DNA from: Pseudomonas syringae KCTC 12500
Lineage (GTDB): Bacteria > Pseudomonadota > Gammaproteobacteria > Pseudomonadales > Pseudomonadaceae
Assembly (NCBI RefSeq): GCF_000507185.2
Contig: NZ_AYTM02000002.1
Span: 4,499,501-4,563,500 of the forward strand
Reading direction: 5' to 3'
Length of the DNA: 64,000 nt
The notes beneath the pieces were generated by a model. It did no database searches. It was not told where the DNA came from and was given only the letters and a program-made list of their open reading frames with translations. The translations under genes were made by a program, and so were the position numbers. This document shows, piece after piece, positions 9,278 through 18,548 of this stretch. The stretch's first letter is position 1. Every line of letters starts with the position of its first letter.

Positions 9278-9976
9278 ATGTCCGCCTGCCAGACTCCTGT
9301 CATCGTCGCCCTGGATTTTCCGACCCGCGAAGCCGCCTTGCGCCTGGCTGATCAGCTCGATCCCAAGCTGTGCAGGGTCAAAGTCGGCAAGGAACTGTTC
9401 ACCAGTTGCGCGGCCGACATCGTCGAGACCTTGCGCGACAGAGGCTTCGAAGTGTTTCTGGATCTCAAATTCCACGACATTCCCAACACCACGGCAATGG
9501 CGGTCAAGGCGGCGGCCGAGATGGGGGTGTGGATGGTCAATGTGCACTGCTCGGGCGGCTTGCGCATGATGGCGGCCTGTCGGGAAGTGCTTGAGCAGCG
9601 CACCGGTCCACAGCCGTTGCTGATCGGCGTGACCGTTCTGACCAGCATGGAACGTGAAGACCTGGCCGGTATCGGCCTGGACATCGACCCGCAGGTGCAG
9701 GTGCTGCGCCTCGCTGCTCTGGCCGAGAAGGCCGGGATGGATGGTCTGGTCTGCTCCGCGCTGGAAGCACAGGCTCTGAAAACCGCTCACCCGTCATTGC
9801 AACTGGTGACACCTGGCATCCGCCCGGCGGGCAGTGCGCAGGACGATCAGCGTCGTATCCTGACCCCTCGTCAGGCACTGGATGCAGGCTCTGACTACCT
9901 TGTCATCGGTCGCCCGATCAGCCAGGCGGCTGACCCGGCGAAGGCCTTGGCGGCTGTGGTTGCCGAGCTGGCTTGA
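9278..9976 (+). CDS. pyrF: Orotidine 5'-phosphate decarboxylase
   Basis: A 232-residue TIM-barrel enzyme that converts OMP to UMP, the last step of pyrimidine synthesis. The catalytic Asp-Lys-Asp network is seen in [12 protein letters not shown]. The phosphate-binding C-terminal motifs TPGIRPAG and [11 protein letters not shown] are intact. The ATG at 9278 matches the Pseudomonas PyrF N terminus ([16 protein letters not shown]). An in-frame ATG further upstream, at 9200, would add 26 unrelated residues. It stands alone on the plus strand between two minus-strand genes. Confidence 0.97.
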   Translation: MSACQTPVIVALDFPTREAALRLADQLDPKLCRVKVGKELFTSCAADIVETLRDRGFEVFLDLKFHDIPNTTAMAVKAAAEMGVWMVNVHCSGGLRMMAACREVLEQRTGPQPLLIGVTVLTSMEREDLAGIGLDIDPQVQVLRLAALAEKAGMDGLVCSALEAQALKTAHPSLQLVTPGIRPAGSAQDDQRRILTPRQALDAGSDYLVIGRPISQAADPAKALAAVVAELA

Positions 9977-10053
9977 GTGGATGGATGCGTAGCGTCACGG
10001 CGCTTTACCCGCATAGCGGAGAAGGGCTGTGACGCTGCGAAAAGCCTGCGGGT

Positions 10054-11061
10054 TTATTCCACTTTCAGGATCAGCTTGCCCTGATTCTCACCGCTGAACA
10101 GCATCTGGAAGGTTTCCGGGAACGTCTCGAGACCGTCCACGATGTGCTCCTTGCTCTTGAGCTTGCCTTCCTTGATCCAGCCGGCCATGACCTGGCCCGC
10201 TTCTGCAAAGCGCTCCGGGTGGTCCAGTACGATGAAGCCTTCCATGCGGGCGCGATTGACCAGCAACGACATGTAGTTGGCCGGGCCTTTGATTGCCTTG
10301 GTGCTGTTGTACTGACTGATGGCACCACAGATCACGACACGCGCGCCGACCGCCAGTTGGCTGAGTGCCGCGTCGAGAATGTCGCCACCGACGTTGTCGA
10401 AGTACACATTCACGCCATCCGGGCAGTGGCGTTTCAGACCGTCCATGACGTCTTCGGATTTGTAGTCGATGGCTGCGTCAAAGCCTAGCTCCTCGGTCAG
10501 CAGACGACATTTTGCCGTGCCTCCCGCGATGCCGACGACCCGGCAGCCCTTGAGCTTGGCGATCTGCCCGGCCACGCTACCGACCGCACCTGCCGCACCG
10601 GAAATCACCACGGTGTCACCGCTTTTCGGTTGACCGACGTCCAGCAGCGCCAGGTAGGCGGTCATGCCGGTCATGCCCAATGCCGATAGATAAAGCGGCA
10701 GGGGCGCAAGGCTGGTATCTACCTTGTAGAAGCCCTTCGGCTCACCGGCAAAGTAGTCCTGCACGCCCAGGGCGCCCTGGACGTGATCACCTACGGCGAA
10801 CTTGGGGTTTTTCGATTCAAGTACTTCACCCACGCCGAGGGCGCGCATCACTTCGCCCAGCTTCACGGCTGGAATGTAGGATTTGCCGTCATTCATCCAG
10901 CCACGCATTGCCGGGTCCAGTGACAGGTATTTGTTCCTGACCAGAATCTGCCCGTCGGCAAGTGCGCTGACCGCGGCTTCCTGATAGGTGAAGTCATCAC
11001 GGTGCGCATCGCCCGAAGGGCGCTTGGCGAGCAGGAACTGGCGGTTGGAAAGATCGGTCAT
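10054..11061 (-). CDS. NADP-dependent zinc-free medium-chain oxidoreductase (CurA-like)
   Basis: A 335-residue medium-chain reductase without structural zinc cysteines. Features are MRGWMNDGKSYIPAV near the N terminus, the nucleotide-binding GAAGAVGSVAGQIAK around residue 150 and YFDNVGGDILDAAL near 220. These match the CurA/YncB/leukotriene-B4-dehydrogenase-like group that reduces alpha,beta-unsaturated carbonyls with NADPH. A protective or catabolic role is likely, but the physiological substrate is not known. It is a single gene facing away from the LD-carboxypeptidase. Confidence 0.9.
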   Translation of the reverse strand: MTDLSNRQFLLAKRPSGDAHRDDFTYQEAAVSALADGQILVRNKYLSLDPAMRGWMNDGKSYIPAVKLGEVMRALGVGEVLESKNPKFAVGDHVQGALGVQDYFAGEPKGFYKVDTSLAPLPLYLSALGMTGMTAYLALLDVGQPKSGDTVVISGAAGAVGSVAGQIAKLKGCRVVGIAGGTAKCRLLTEELGFDAAIDYKSEDVMDGLKRHCPDGVNVYFDNVGGDILDAALSQLAVGARVVICGAISQYNSTKAIKGPANYMSLLVNRARMEGFIVLDHPERFAEAGQVMAGWIKEGKLKSKEHIVDGLETFPETFQMLFSGENQGKLILKVE

Positions 11062-11292
11062 GGCAGGGTCTCCTGAAAAGGGTTCAAGAATGGATTCAAA
11101 CGCTCATCGCGCCATTCGGGCAAGAAGCGATCACCCAGCGAATGCCGTTTGATCCATGTGGTTGATAGGAGTCCGTTGCGCCGCTGGCGTTCAGACGGAT
11201 CTGCGGATGAAAAATGCTGATGACGGATATGGCTTGAGTCGCCCCCCCTCAGTGCTCTAGATTCCTTGTTCGATCAACGCTTGGACGACATT

Positions 11293-12228
11293 ATGCCTGC
11301 CACCTCTTCAAACACTCTCCACCCCCGTGCTCTGCGAGCTGGCGACGCCGTGGCACTGGTGTCTCCGGCAGGGCCTGTGGACCCCGGCAAGATCCAGGCG
11401 GCGGTGGCGGTACTCGAAGGGTGGGGGCTGCGTCCACGGGTCTATCCGCATGCGCTGGGCAGCTACTCGTTCTATTCGGGGACCGATGAAGAGCGGCTCG
11501 CCGACCTCAACGCCGCGCTGGCTGATCCGGAAATCCGCGCGGTCATCTGCACTCGCGGGGGTTATGGCGTACAACGGATCGTTCAGCAGGTGGATATGGA
11601 CGCGGTGCGTCGCGACCCCAAGCTGGTGACCGGCTTTTCCGACATCACCGCGTTGCACGGTGCGCTGTGGAACCACGCGCGCCTGGCGACCATTCATGGG
11701 CCGGTCGCTTCGCAGCTGGAACGAGGCGGCCTGTTCGTCAGTGGTATGCGCCATGTGCTGATGAGTAGCGAGCCGGTGTTGCTCAAGGCTGACCCGGCCT
11801 CGCCAACGGCCAGGGTCAGAACTGGTGGTAGCGCACAGGGCCTGCTGTTGGGCGGCAACCTGTGCATCCTCGATACCTCTGTGGGTACGCCGTTCATGCC
11901 TGACCTGAGCGGTGCGATCCTGCTCATCGAAGAGGTCAACGAACCCGCCTACCGGGTCGACCGCATGCTCACCCATCTGGGCAACTGCGGGATTCTTGCG
12001 TCTCTGGCGGGCGTTGCCGTCGGCGAATTTACGCCTGCCGCCAACACTGGCCGCACCATCAGCCCCGCCGATGTGCTGCTGGAGCGGCTGGGCAGTCTTG
12101 GCATCCCGGTGCTCGGCGGTCTGCCGGTAGGCCATGGAGATCTCAATCAGGCAGTGCCACTGGGCACTCAGGCGATACTTGATGCCGACGCCGGAACCCT
12201 GTTGGTAGCGACTGCCGCGCGTAGCTGA
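11293..12228 (+). CDS. Muramoyltetrapeptide LD-carboxypeptidase (peptidase S66, LdcA-like)
   Basis: A 311-residue S66 peptidase. The Ser-Glu-His triad can be placed: Ser in TGFSDITALH, Glu in LLIEEVNEPAYRVDRML and His in GLPVGHGDLNQAVP. The N-terminal ALVSPAGPV and CTRGGYG segments also fit. LdcA-type enzymes remove the terminal D-Ala from muropeptide tetrapeptides during cell-wall recycling in the cytoplasm. The ATG at 11293 is preferred over the TTG at 11266. Convergent with the BenE-like gene. Confidence 0.92.
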   Translation: MPATSSNTLHPRALRAGDAVALVSPAGPVDPGKIQAAVAVLEGWGLRPRVYPHALGSYSFYSGTDEERLADLNAALADPEIRAVICTRGGYGVQRIVQQVDMDAVRRDPKLVTGFSDITALHGALWNHARLATIHGPVASQLERGGLFVSGMRHVLMSSEPVLLKADPASPTARVRTGGSAQGLLLGGNLCILDTSVGTPFMPDLSGAILLIEEVNEPAYRVDRMLTHLGNCGILASLAGVAVGEFTPAANTGRTISPADVLLERLGSLGIPVLGGLPVGHGDLNQAVPLGTQAILDADAGTLLVATAARS

Positions 12229-12256
12229 TGTCTCTGCCACGCTGCTGGTGGTTGGC

Positions 12257-13450
12257 CTAGTCGGTTTTGCGTGTGTTCAGGATCAGCAAGGTCAGCAAGC
12301 CCGCGACGATGCCCCAGAACGCCGAGCCTATGGAGAACAGCGTCAGTCCCGAAGCGGTGACCATGAAGGTGATCAAGGCGGGCTCGCGTTCCCTCGGTTC
12401 GGCCATCGCAACGGTCAGGCCATTGGTGATCGATCCGAGCAGCGCCAGCGCAGCAATCGAGAGCATCAGTTCCTTGGGGAACGCACTGAACAGACCCGCC
12501 AGGGTGGCACCGAAAATGCCGGCTATTGCATAGAAAATCCCGCACCATATCGCCGCTGTATAGCGTTTGGATTTGTCCTCATGGGCATGAGGGCTGGTAC
12601 AGATGGCGGCACTGATCGCCGCCAGATTGATCCCGTGGCAGCCAAACGGTGCCGTGAGCAGTGAGGCAAAGCCTGTCACCGATATCAGTGGTGAGGTCGG
12701 CGGGAAGTAGCCGTCGGCTCGCAACACGGCCACACCGGGCATGTTCTGCGAGGTCATGGCCACCACGAACAGCGGGATGCCGATGCTGACCGTCGCCGCC
12801 CATGAAAACTCTGGAGTGGTCCAGACCGGCATGGCGACTTCCAGCGCCAGGCCACCAAAGTTCAGCAAGCCCAGCAGGCCTGAGAGGCCGATACCGACCA
12901 GCAGCGCGAGCAGCACCGAATAGCGTGGCGACAGGCGCTTGACCAGCAGGTAAGTGAAAAACATACCCAGCACCAGGCGGGTGTGGTGCTGTGCGGCAAT
13001 AAAAATCTCACTGCCGATCCGGAACAGAATTCCTGCCAGCAAGGCCGCGGCCAGCGAGGCTGGCAGGCGCCGCACGATGCGCTCGAAACTGCCGGTCACC
13101 CCGCACAGAGTCACCAGTAGCGCGCTGGTGATGAACGCGCCAATGGCCTGCGGGTAGCCGACGCCGCCCAGGCTGGTGATCAGCAGGGCGGCGCCGGGTG
13201 TCGACCACGCCACGGTAATCGGCATACGGTAGCGCAGCGAGAGGCCGATGCTGCACACCGCCATGCCCATGAACAGCGCCCACAGCCAGGATGAAATCTG
13301 CACGCTGCTCAGCCCTGCCGCCTGGCCCGCCTGGAACATCAGCACCAGCGAACTGGTGCAGCCGGTCATCATGGCGATGAAACCGGCAACCACCGCCGAC
13401 GGCGATGAGTCTGTCAGCGGGCGCAATGGCACCTTGAGGGATTGGTTCAT
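12257..13450 (-). CDS. BenE-family benzoate/H+ symporter-like transporter
   Basis: A 397-residue carrier with about 11-12 membrane helices. The segment FIAMMTGCTSSLVLMFQAG near the N terminus and the MPGVAVLRADGY / GCHGINLAAISAAIC stretch in the middle are diagnostic of the BenE family. The family imports benzoate or related aromatic acids, yet members lying away from ben/cat genes, as here, often have unknown substrates. The divergent MarR regulator 116 bp upstream on the same strand may control it, as MarR proteins often sense aromatic acids. The start at 13450 matches the family N terminus. Confidence 0.88.
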   Translation of the reverse strand: MNQSLKVPLRPLTDSSPSAVVAGFIAMMTGCTSSLVLMFQAGQAAGLSSVQISSWLWALFMGMAVCSIGLSLRYRMPITVAWSTPGAALLITSLGGVGYPQAIGAFITSALLVTLCGVTGSFERIVRRLPASLAAALLAGILFRIGSEIFIAAQHHTRLVLGMFFTYLLVKRLSPRYSVLLALLVGIGLSGLLGLLNFGGLALEVAMPVWTTPEFSWAATVSIGIPLFVVAMTSQNMPGVAVLRADGYFPPTSPLISVTGFASLLTAPFGCHGINLAAISAAICTSPHAHEDKSKRYTAAIWCGIFYAIAGIFGATLAGLFSAFPKELMLSIAALALLGSITNGLTVAMAEPREREPALITFMVTASGLTLFSIGSAFWGIVAGLLTLLILNTRKTD

Positions 13451-13566
13451 GCAGGGCGTTCCTAGAAACGGGCAGGTAGCAAAGGGCGCCAAGCCTAAAC
13501 GCATGGCCGCTCGGCCTTGCAATACAGCGACACAAGTAAACGCCAGCACAGTTGCAGACGTGGCGT

Positions 13567-14037
13567 TTACTCGGCGTCAGCCCCGGTCGGGCAGGCGCCG
13601 GATTGCAGGGTCTGCCCCAGCGCCCGATTGACCGTCAGCCAGCCATCCACGGCATCCTGACCCGCTTCGGCGAACACCCGCTGCAGCAGTTTGACCTGTT
13701 CGCGGCGCAAGCCCTGTTCAAAAAGGGCGCCTTCATCGGTGAGGCCCAGCAGTCGTTTGCGCTTGTCATTCTCGGGGGCCGCGCTGTGCACCAGATTCAT
13801 GGCGATCAGCTGGCGCAGCGGGGCATTGAGGGCCTGTTTGCTGACGCCCAATACGGTGAGCAGCTCCTTGACGCTCAGGCCGGGGTAGCGGGCGATGAAA
13901 AATACGGTGCGCTGGTGCACACGACTGAAGCCGCGTCTGGCCAGCATTTCATCAGCCTTGGCAGTGAATGCCTGATAGCCGAAGAAGAAGGCTTCCATGG
14001 CCATTTGTTGATTGGCAGGTTTTTTAAGGTCAAGCAT
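13567..14037 (-). CDS. MarR-family transcriptional regulator
   Basis: A 156-residue winged-helix protein. The HTH core is visible as PGLSVKELLTVLGVSKQALNAPLRQLIAMNLV (split here as PGLSVKELLTVLGVSK then QALNAPLRQLIAMNLV), followed by the wing ENDKRKRLLGLTDEG. The start MLDLKKPANQQ at 14037 gives normal length; upstream codons run through the shared promoter. It is divergent from the aminotransferase at 14120 and upstream of the BenE-like carrier. A palindrome in the 82-bp intergenic region is a candidate binding site. Likely an autoregulator that also controls one or both neighbours. Confidence 0.88.
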   Translation of the reverse strand: MLDLKKPANQQMAMEAFFFGYQAFTAKADEMLARRGFSRVHQRTVFFIARYPGLSVKELLTVLGVSKQALNAPLRQLIAMNLVHSAAPENDKRKRLLGLTDEGALFEQGLRREQVKLLQRVFAEAGQDAVDGWLTVNRALGQTLQSGACPTGADAE

Positions 14038-14066
14038 GTTGACGTATCCGGGTTGGTCGTCGTAAT

Positions 14067-14085
14067 TTGAGTCAACCAGTTTGAC
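14067..14085. promoter_or_regulatory. Candidate MarR operator (overlapping palindromes)
   Basis: Two overlapping dyads lie between the divergent MarR and aminotransferase genes: TTGAGTCAA (14067-14075) and GTCAACCAGTTTGAC (14071-14085; GTCAA-N5-TTGAC). Location and symmetry fit a MarR dimer site that could repress both promoters. No binding data exist; this is inferred from position and symmetry. Confidence 0.5.
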
Positions 14086-14119
14086 GTATTTCCAATTGTC
14101 TCGGCTACAGGTAACTGCC

Positions 14120-15286
14120 ATGGCTTTCTCCGAACGCGTTTCCCGTCTGAAAAGTTCTCTGATCCGCGAGATCCTCGCCGCCGCTCAGCGTCCGGAAGTG
14201 ATGTCGTTCGCCGGTGGTCTGCCCGCCGAGTCGATGCTACCCAAAGTAGAGTGGGCCGACATGCCTGTTGCGCTGGGCCAGTACGGCATGAGCGAGGGCG
14301 AACCTGCGCTGCGTGAAGCGCTGGCCGCCGATGCCCTTGCCTTGGGTATCGAGTGCGACGCCAGTCAGGTCATGGTGGTCAGTGGTTCTCAGCAGACACT
14401 GGACCTGGCGGCCAAGCTGTACATCGATAAAGGCACCGAAATTCTTCTCGAAGCGCCCACCTATCTGGCGGCGTTGCAGATATTCCAGCTGTTCGGCGCC
14501 GACTGCATCACTGTGCCGCTGCAGGCCGAAGGCCCAGACCTGCTTGCCATGCGCCAGCGTCTGGAGCAGCACACGCCAGCGTTCGCCTACCTCATTCCGA
14601 CGTTCCAGAACCCCTCGGCGGTGCGCTACAGCCAGGCCAGTCGCGATGCCGTTGCGGCGTTGCTCGACGAGTTCGGTGTCACGTTGATCGAGGACGAGCC
14701 GTATCGTGAACTGAGTTTTGACGGCAGCAGTGCCAGGCCGATTGTCAGCGGTTTGAAGACAGCCAGCTGGATTTACACCGGTACGGTTTCCAAGACGCTG
14801 CTGCCGGGCCTGCGAGTGGGCTATCTGATCGCCAGCCCCGATCTGTTTCCGCACTTGCTGCGTCTGAAACAGTCGGCCGATCTGCATACCAATCGCCTCG
14901 GCCAGTGGCAGGCCTTGCAGTGGATTGGTACTGAGCACTATCGTGAGCATCTGGTAACGCTGTGCGAGTTTTACCGGGGCCGTCGTGATGCGTTCGAGAG
15001 TGCCTTGCAAACGCATTTTTCCGACCTGGCCACCTGGAACAGCCCGCAAGGCGGACTGTTCTTCTGGTTGACGCTGAAGCAGCCGCTGGACACGCGCACC
15101 TTGCTGGATACAGCGCTGGCGCACGATGTGGCGTTCATGCCGGGCGAACCTTTCTTTGCCGATCCGGACGCCAATCACGGTCACTTGCGGCTCAATTTCA
15201 GCCATATCGACCCTGCACGGCTCGATGAGGGTATAAAACGTCTGGCGTCGGTGGTCCGCGCAGCACACCTTCTGCAGGCCGCCTGA
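14120..15286 (+). CDS. PLP-dependent aminotransferase (class I/II, 2-aminoadipate/valine-pyruvate-like)
   Basis: A 388-residue fold-type I aminotransferase without a GntR-type DNA-binding domain. The PLP lysine lies in GTVSKTLLPGLRVGY near residue 224, the cofactor-binding PTFQNPS and EDEPYRELSF motifs are intact, and the C terminus has the substrate-Arg motif HLRLNFSH. It resembles multisubstrate 2-aminoadipate-type transaminases; the real amino donor cannot be assigned. The ATG at 14120 matches the family start MAFSERVSRLKSS. It is divergent from the MarR gene and 39 bp from the downstream GST gene, so the two may be co-transcribed. Confidence 0.9.
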   Translation: MAFSERVSRLKSSLIREILAAAQRPEVMSFAGGLPAESMLPKVEWADMPVALGQYGMSEGEPALREALAADALALGIECDASQVMVVSGSQQTLDLAAKLYIDKGTEILLEAPTYLAALQIFQLFGADCITVPLQAEGPDLLAMRQRLEQHTPAFAYLIPTFQNPSAVRYSQASRDAVAALLDEFGVTLIEDEPYRELSFDGSSARPIVSGLKTASWIYTGTVSKTLLPGLRVGYLIASPDLFPHLLRLKQSADLHTNRLGQWQALQWIGTEHYREHLVTLCEFYRGRRDAFESALQTHFSDLATWNSPQGGLFFWLTLKQPLDTRTLLDTALAHDVAFMPGEPFFADPDANHGHLRLNFSHIDPARLDEGIKRLASVVRAAHLLQAA

Positions 15287-15325
15287 TTCAAGACGTCAAC
15301 ATAGACGCAGCAAGGGAGCAGTCTG

Positions 15326-15928
15326 ATGTACAAGGTTTATGGCGATTACAACTCGGGCAACTGCTACAAGGTCAAGCTGATGCTTAACCTGCTGGGCAGC
15401 GAGTACGAGTGGGTGCCGGTGGATATTCTCAACGGCGAAACCCAGACCCCGGCGTTTCTGGAAAAGAACCCCAACGGCAAGATTCCGGTGCTGGAGCTGG
15501 AAGACGGCACTTGCCTGTGGGAGTCCAACGCGATTCTCAACTTTCTGGCTGATGGCTCTTCATACTTGCCGAGTGAACCAAGGTTGCGCACCCAGGTGCT
15601 GCAGTGGCAGTTCTTCGAACAATACAGCCATGAGCCGTCCGTTGCGGTGGCCCGTTTCATCCAGTTCTATCTGGGCTTGCCGGCCGAACGCATGACCGAG
15701 TATCGCGCTATGCAGAAGGCCGGCTATCGCGCACTGGCAGTCATGGAGCAGCAGCTCGACCGTACGCCGTTTCTGGTCGGCGAGAATTTTTCCATCGCCG
15801 ACATTGCCTTGTATGCCTACACCCATGTCGCGCATCAGGGCGGTTTCGATCTGGCACCCTATACCGGGATCCGCCGGTGGCTGGATCGAGTCAAGGCACA
15901 GCCGGGTTATATCGGTATGCTGGACTGA
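15326..15928 (+). CDS. Glutathione S-transferase family protein
   Basis: A 200-residue two-domain GST. The thioredoxin-like N domain has the cis-Pro motif NGKIPVLELEDG and the glutathione gamma-Glu site LWESNAIL. The helical C domain contains the N-capping box FSIADIALYAYTHVA. The N-terminal YGDYNSGNCYK places a Ser/Cys in the catalytic region, as in bacterial beta- or nu-like GSTs. It follows the aminotransferase with a good GGGAGCAG site. A detoxification role is expected; the substrate is unknown. Confidence 0.92.
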   Translation: MYKVYGDYNSGNCYKVKLMLNLLGSEYEWVPVDILNGETQTPAFLEKNPNGKIPVLELEDGTCLWESNAILNFLADGSSYLPSEPRLRTQVLQWQFFEQYSHEPSVAVARFIQFYLGLPAERMTEYRAMQKAGYRALAVMEQQLDRTPFLVGENFSIADIALYAYTHVAHQGGFDLAPYTGIRRWLDRVKAQPGYIGMLD

Positions 15929-15958
15929 CACATCCGTCATGTGAACAAAGGGAAATGT

Positions 15959-16345
15959 ATGCGCGTTCCAATCGTACTTCTGGGCGCTTTCATTGCGCTG
16001 GGTATCGGCTGCTCGGCCCAGGCCGAGGACTGCGACGCCAATCAGGCCAGCATGAACCGCTGCGCTGCCAATGAGCAGGCAGCGCTCGATGCCGATCTCA
16101 ACAAGCAGTACAACGCGCAAATGGCGTGGTTGAAGACCCCGGCGAAAAAGCAGGCATTCAAGGATGCGCAACGAAAGTGGATAGCCCTGCGTGATGCCGA
16201 TTGCCTGTATCAGGCGGGCAAGCCCGAGGACTCAGGCTCTATCTGGCCCTTGCTGCAGTCGCAATGTCTGGCCGAGCAGACCCGTGTGCGGCTTAAGCAG
16301 TTGCAAGCCTATGTGGCCTGTCGCGAGGAAGGTTGCCCGCGCTGA
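15959..16345 (+). CDS. Secreted LprI/DUF1311-family protein
   Basis: A 128-residue protein with a signal peptide (MRVPIVLLGAFIALGIGCSA, cleavage after AQA). The mature domain is Cys-paired (DCDANQASMNRCAANEQAAL and later CLYQ, QCLAEQ, CREEGC) and has the tandem-helix pattern with A-x-K-Q-A-F-K-D-A-Q-R-K-W-I of the DUF1311/LprI lysozyme-inhibitor-like family. Expected in the periplasm. The ATG at 15959 has GGGAAA upstream and gives the correct signal peptide; the GTG at 15941 is an alternative. Confidence 0.85.
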   Translation: MRVPIVLLGAFIALGIGCSAQAEDCDANQASMNRCAANEQAALDADLNKQYNAQMAWLKTPAKKQAFKDAQRKWIALRDADCLYQAGKPEDSGSIWPLLQSQCLAEQTRVRLKQLQAYVACREEGCPR

Positions 16346-16366
16346 GAGGCGCCGGGCAAACAGCGG

Positions 16367-16744
16367 TCATATCGCTCCGAAGCGCTGGTTCAGGTAGTCG
16401 ATGATCACCTTGGATTCATACATCCACACGGTTTTGTCGCCTTCCTCGATGCGCAGGCAAGGCACTTTGATCCTGCCGCCCTCGTTGAGCAGGGTCTGGC
16501 GATCGAGCTCGTTGTTTTTCGCATCGCGCAACGCGACCGGAACATTGAGGCGGCGCAGGGCGCGACGCGTCTTCACGCAGAACGGGCAGGCATGAAACTG
16601 ATACAGCGTCAGGTCCTGAGCCGCTTCAGCGACAGCCGCCTGGGCCTGCGGGTCACGTTTTTTCCTGCTCGGGCGAGTCAGGAAATCGATGCCGATGACG
16701 AGTTGGCCGAGGCCGACTCTTAACGCTTTCATGAACAAGGTCAT
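16367..16744 (-). CDS. Glutaredoxin-domain protein with N-terminal extension
   Basis: A 125-residue protein. Residues 1-40 form an extension with a hydrophobic start and a basic patch (RPSRKKR). A glutaredoxin fold follows with the redox motif C53-P-F-C56, the cis-Pro segment IKVPCLRIEEGDKTVWMYES and a C-terminal helix. It probably reduces disulfides or glutathionylated proteins. The hydrophobic N terminus suggests weak membrane association. Two starts (16744 or Met5 at 16732) are possible; neither has a well-spaced ribosome binding site. Confidence 0.88.
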   Translation of the reverse strand: MTLFMKALRVGLGQLVIGIDFLTRPSRKKRDPQAQAAVAEAAQDLTLYQFHACPFCVKTRRALRRLNVPVALRDAKNNELDRQTLLNEGGRIKVPCLRIEEGDKTVWMYESKVIIDYLNQRFGAI

Positions 16745-16817
16745 ACCTCTTGCGGGCGGTGGCGTGCTCAGCCGTGCGTTCAGCTTGCCTCATGGCAGGT
16801 GAACGCAGGCTGAATGA

Positions 16818-17363
16818 TCACTTGATCAGGCTGAGAAACTCACTGCGGGTGGCCGCGTTTTCACGGAACTCGCCCAGCATCACCGAGGTGATCATGGCCG
16901 AGTTCTGCTTCTCCACGCCACGCATCATCATGCACATGTGCTTGGCTTCGATTACCACCGCTACGCCCAGCGCGCCGGTGACCTGCTGGATAGCCTCGGC
17001 GATCTGGCGGCTGAGGTTTTCCTGGATTTGCAGACGGCGCGCATACATGTCGACGATTCGCGCCACTTTCGACAAACCAAGCACCTTGCCCTGCGGGATG
17101 TAAGCCACATGTGCCTTGCCAATGAACGGCAGCAGGTGGTGCTCGCACAGCGAGTACAGTTCGATGTCCTTGACCATCACCATTTCACTGGCATCGGAGC
17201 TGAACAGTGCGCCGTTGGTCACTTCTTCCAGGGTCTGCGTGTAACCGCGACACAGATACTGCATGGCCTTGGCGGCGCGCTTGGGGGTGTCCAGCAGACC
17301 TTCGCGCGAGACGTCCTCGCCCAGTTGCCCGAGGATGGCGGTGTAATTCTGTTCCAGTGTCAC
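16818..17363 (-). CDS. folE: GTP cyclohydrolase I
   Basis: A 181-residue enzyme that converts GTP to dihydroneopterin triphosphate for folate synthesis. Zinc ligands are Cys73 and His76 in [10 protein letters not shown] and Cys144 in KHMCMMMRG. The GTP-binding segment with [19 protein letters not shown] and the C terminus RSEFLSLIK are typical. The likely start is GTG at 17363 ([14 protein letters not shown]), which matches the family length; the open frame continues 79 codons upstream without Pseudomonas FolE similarity. Only a weak Shine-Dalgarno is visible before this GTG. Confidence 0.95.
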   Translation of the reverse strand: MTLEQNYTAILGQLGEDVSREGLLDTPKRAAKAMQYLCRGYTQTLEEVTNGALFSSDASEMVMVKDIELYSLCEHHLLPFIGKAHVAYIPQGKVLGLSKVARIVDMYARRLQIQENLSRQIAEAIQQVTGALGVAVVIEAKHMCMMMRGVEKQNSAMITSVMLGEFRENAATRSEFLSLIK

Positions 17364-17851
17364 AGAGGGTGATTCCGTATAGGTTTCAGAGCGGTACGTT
17401 TGGGGCTGTACCGATTTTTTACCAATCGAGCTGGTGTCCCGTTTGCCGATCCCGCTCCAGTGGAGTTGGGCGATTTCGCATACGTAACCTACGGATCTCG
17501 TTGATTGGCGATGAATGCGGGGTTTATCCCGGCGATTGGGCACATGGTAGCGTAGGTGTGCTCGCAGTTGTACTGCCGTGGCCTCGTAATGCTTTCGCAA
17601 TCAGCGCCGGTTTTTAGACTTTGCCCGGCGTTGCGCTATAGCCCGGTGCTTTTCAGTGTCGCAGAAAAGCGAATGCAGGGAGCATGCGTTTTGGCTTGGG
17701 CTCTCCGACATGCGTTTCTGTTGCCTTGATTGGAGCGCTGGAATGAAATATGCCGTAGCTTTTTCAAGCGTTTGCAAAGCAGATGTGAAGCGTATCCTTG
17801 CTTCATGAAGGCGGCTTGTGAGATGCAGGCCAGAGTCTGATAGGAGGTTGG
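17364..17851. other. Intergenic region between folE and a small coiled-coil gene
   Basis: 488 bp without a convincing gene. Several frames are open on the minus strand, but they lack ribosome binding sites and recognisable products. It must hold the divergent promoters of folE and the small gene at 17852; no clear sigma-70 or alternative-sigma boxes were found by eye. Confidence 0.6.
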
Positions 17852-18061
17852 ATGCCGAGTCAAAAGGACGAGCTGGAACTTGAGAAACTCCAGGCTGAGG
17901 TTCACAAGTTTGTGGCTGAGGCACGAAAAATGATCGCGGAGACCAATAAGCTCCAGCGCGAAACGAGCTTTTATCCATTTGTGGCGGCTGGTGGGTTGAT
18001 CACCGTAATCGTTACTGCTGCCGCTTTCATCCACAAGCTCCAGGCAGCCAGTATCCAGTAG
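17852..18061 (+). CDS. Small coiled-coil plus membrane-helix protein
   Basis: A 69-residue protein preceded by a strong AGGAGG site. Residues 3-40 are a charged coiled coil (ELELEKLQAEVHKFVAEARK), followed by one hydrophobic helix at about residues 42-60 (FYPFVAAGGLITVIVTAAAF). It would be an inner-membrane protein with a cytoplasmic N-terminal coil. The next gene has the same order of coil then helix. I recognise no family; function unknown. Confidence 0.7.
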   Translation: MPSQKDELELEKLQAEVHKFVAEARKMIAETNKLQRETSFYPFVAAGGLITVIVTAAAFIHKLQAASIQ

Positions 18062-18152
18062 CGGACAGCGACTTGCAGCGCTTGAGATTCAGTCTGGACC
18101 AAGCGAAAGTGTGTACGCAACGCATGAATCGGCATTTCGAGAGAAGATCAGT

Positions 18153-18320
18153 ATGAGTCACGATCAAGTCATAAAGCGGATGCGCGAAGACCTCGAGCAG
18201 TTGGGCAACGAGGTCCGCAACATGCCTGCCCATGAACCACGAAACGTTCTGGTGTCTGCTGCATCCGGTGCAGTATTTGCTCTGGTTTTTTCATGGCTTG
18301 CATTCAAGGTCTGGTTCTGA
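18153..18320 (+). CDS. Small coiled-coil plus membrane-helix protein (ElaB/YqjD-like shape)
   Basis: A 55-residue protein from the ATG at 18153 (GAGAAG upstream): MSHDQVIKRMREDLEQLGNE is amphipathic, and a C-terminal hydrophobic helix (SGAVFALVFSWLAFKVWF) follows. The AASGAVFALVFSWLAFKVWF end recalls the tail-anchored ElaB/YqjD group that links ribosomes to the membrane in stationary phase, but the match is by shape only. A longer frame from 18111 is less likely. It lies 91 bp after a gene of the same architecture. Confidence 0.6.
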   Translation: MSHDQVIKRMREDLEQLGNEVRNMPAHEPRNVLVSAASGAVFALVFSWLAFKVWF

Positions 18321-18548
18321 ACGCCTGCGATAGCTATGCCAGGGCAGTGAGTCGTCTGAGTCAGGTCCAAAGTCGTATGGCTTTTTTGTGTCTGGCGGTT
18401 GTTTTGTTTGCCCTGAAAAATCCGCTTTTACAGCTTTTGTATCCTCTCGCTTACACGTTGGCGACCAGATCGCTACCCACTTCCGGGGTCCATTGCGGTC
18501 TGAGTAGGCAGGTTATCAATCCATTGCCTGTCTAGAGAGTGAACCCGG

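Noticed and set aside
18293..18535. 80-codon frame between the small membrane-protein genes
   Set aside because: It overlaps the 18153-18320 gene, has no ribosome binding site and no natural composition.
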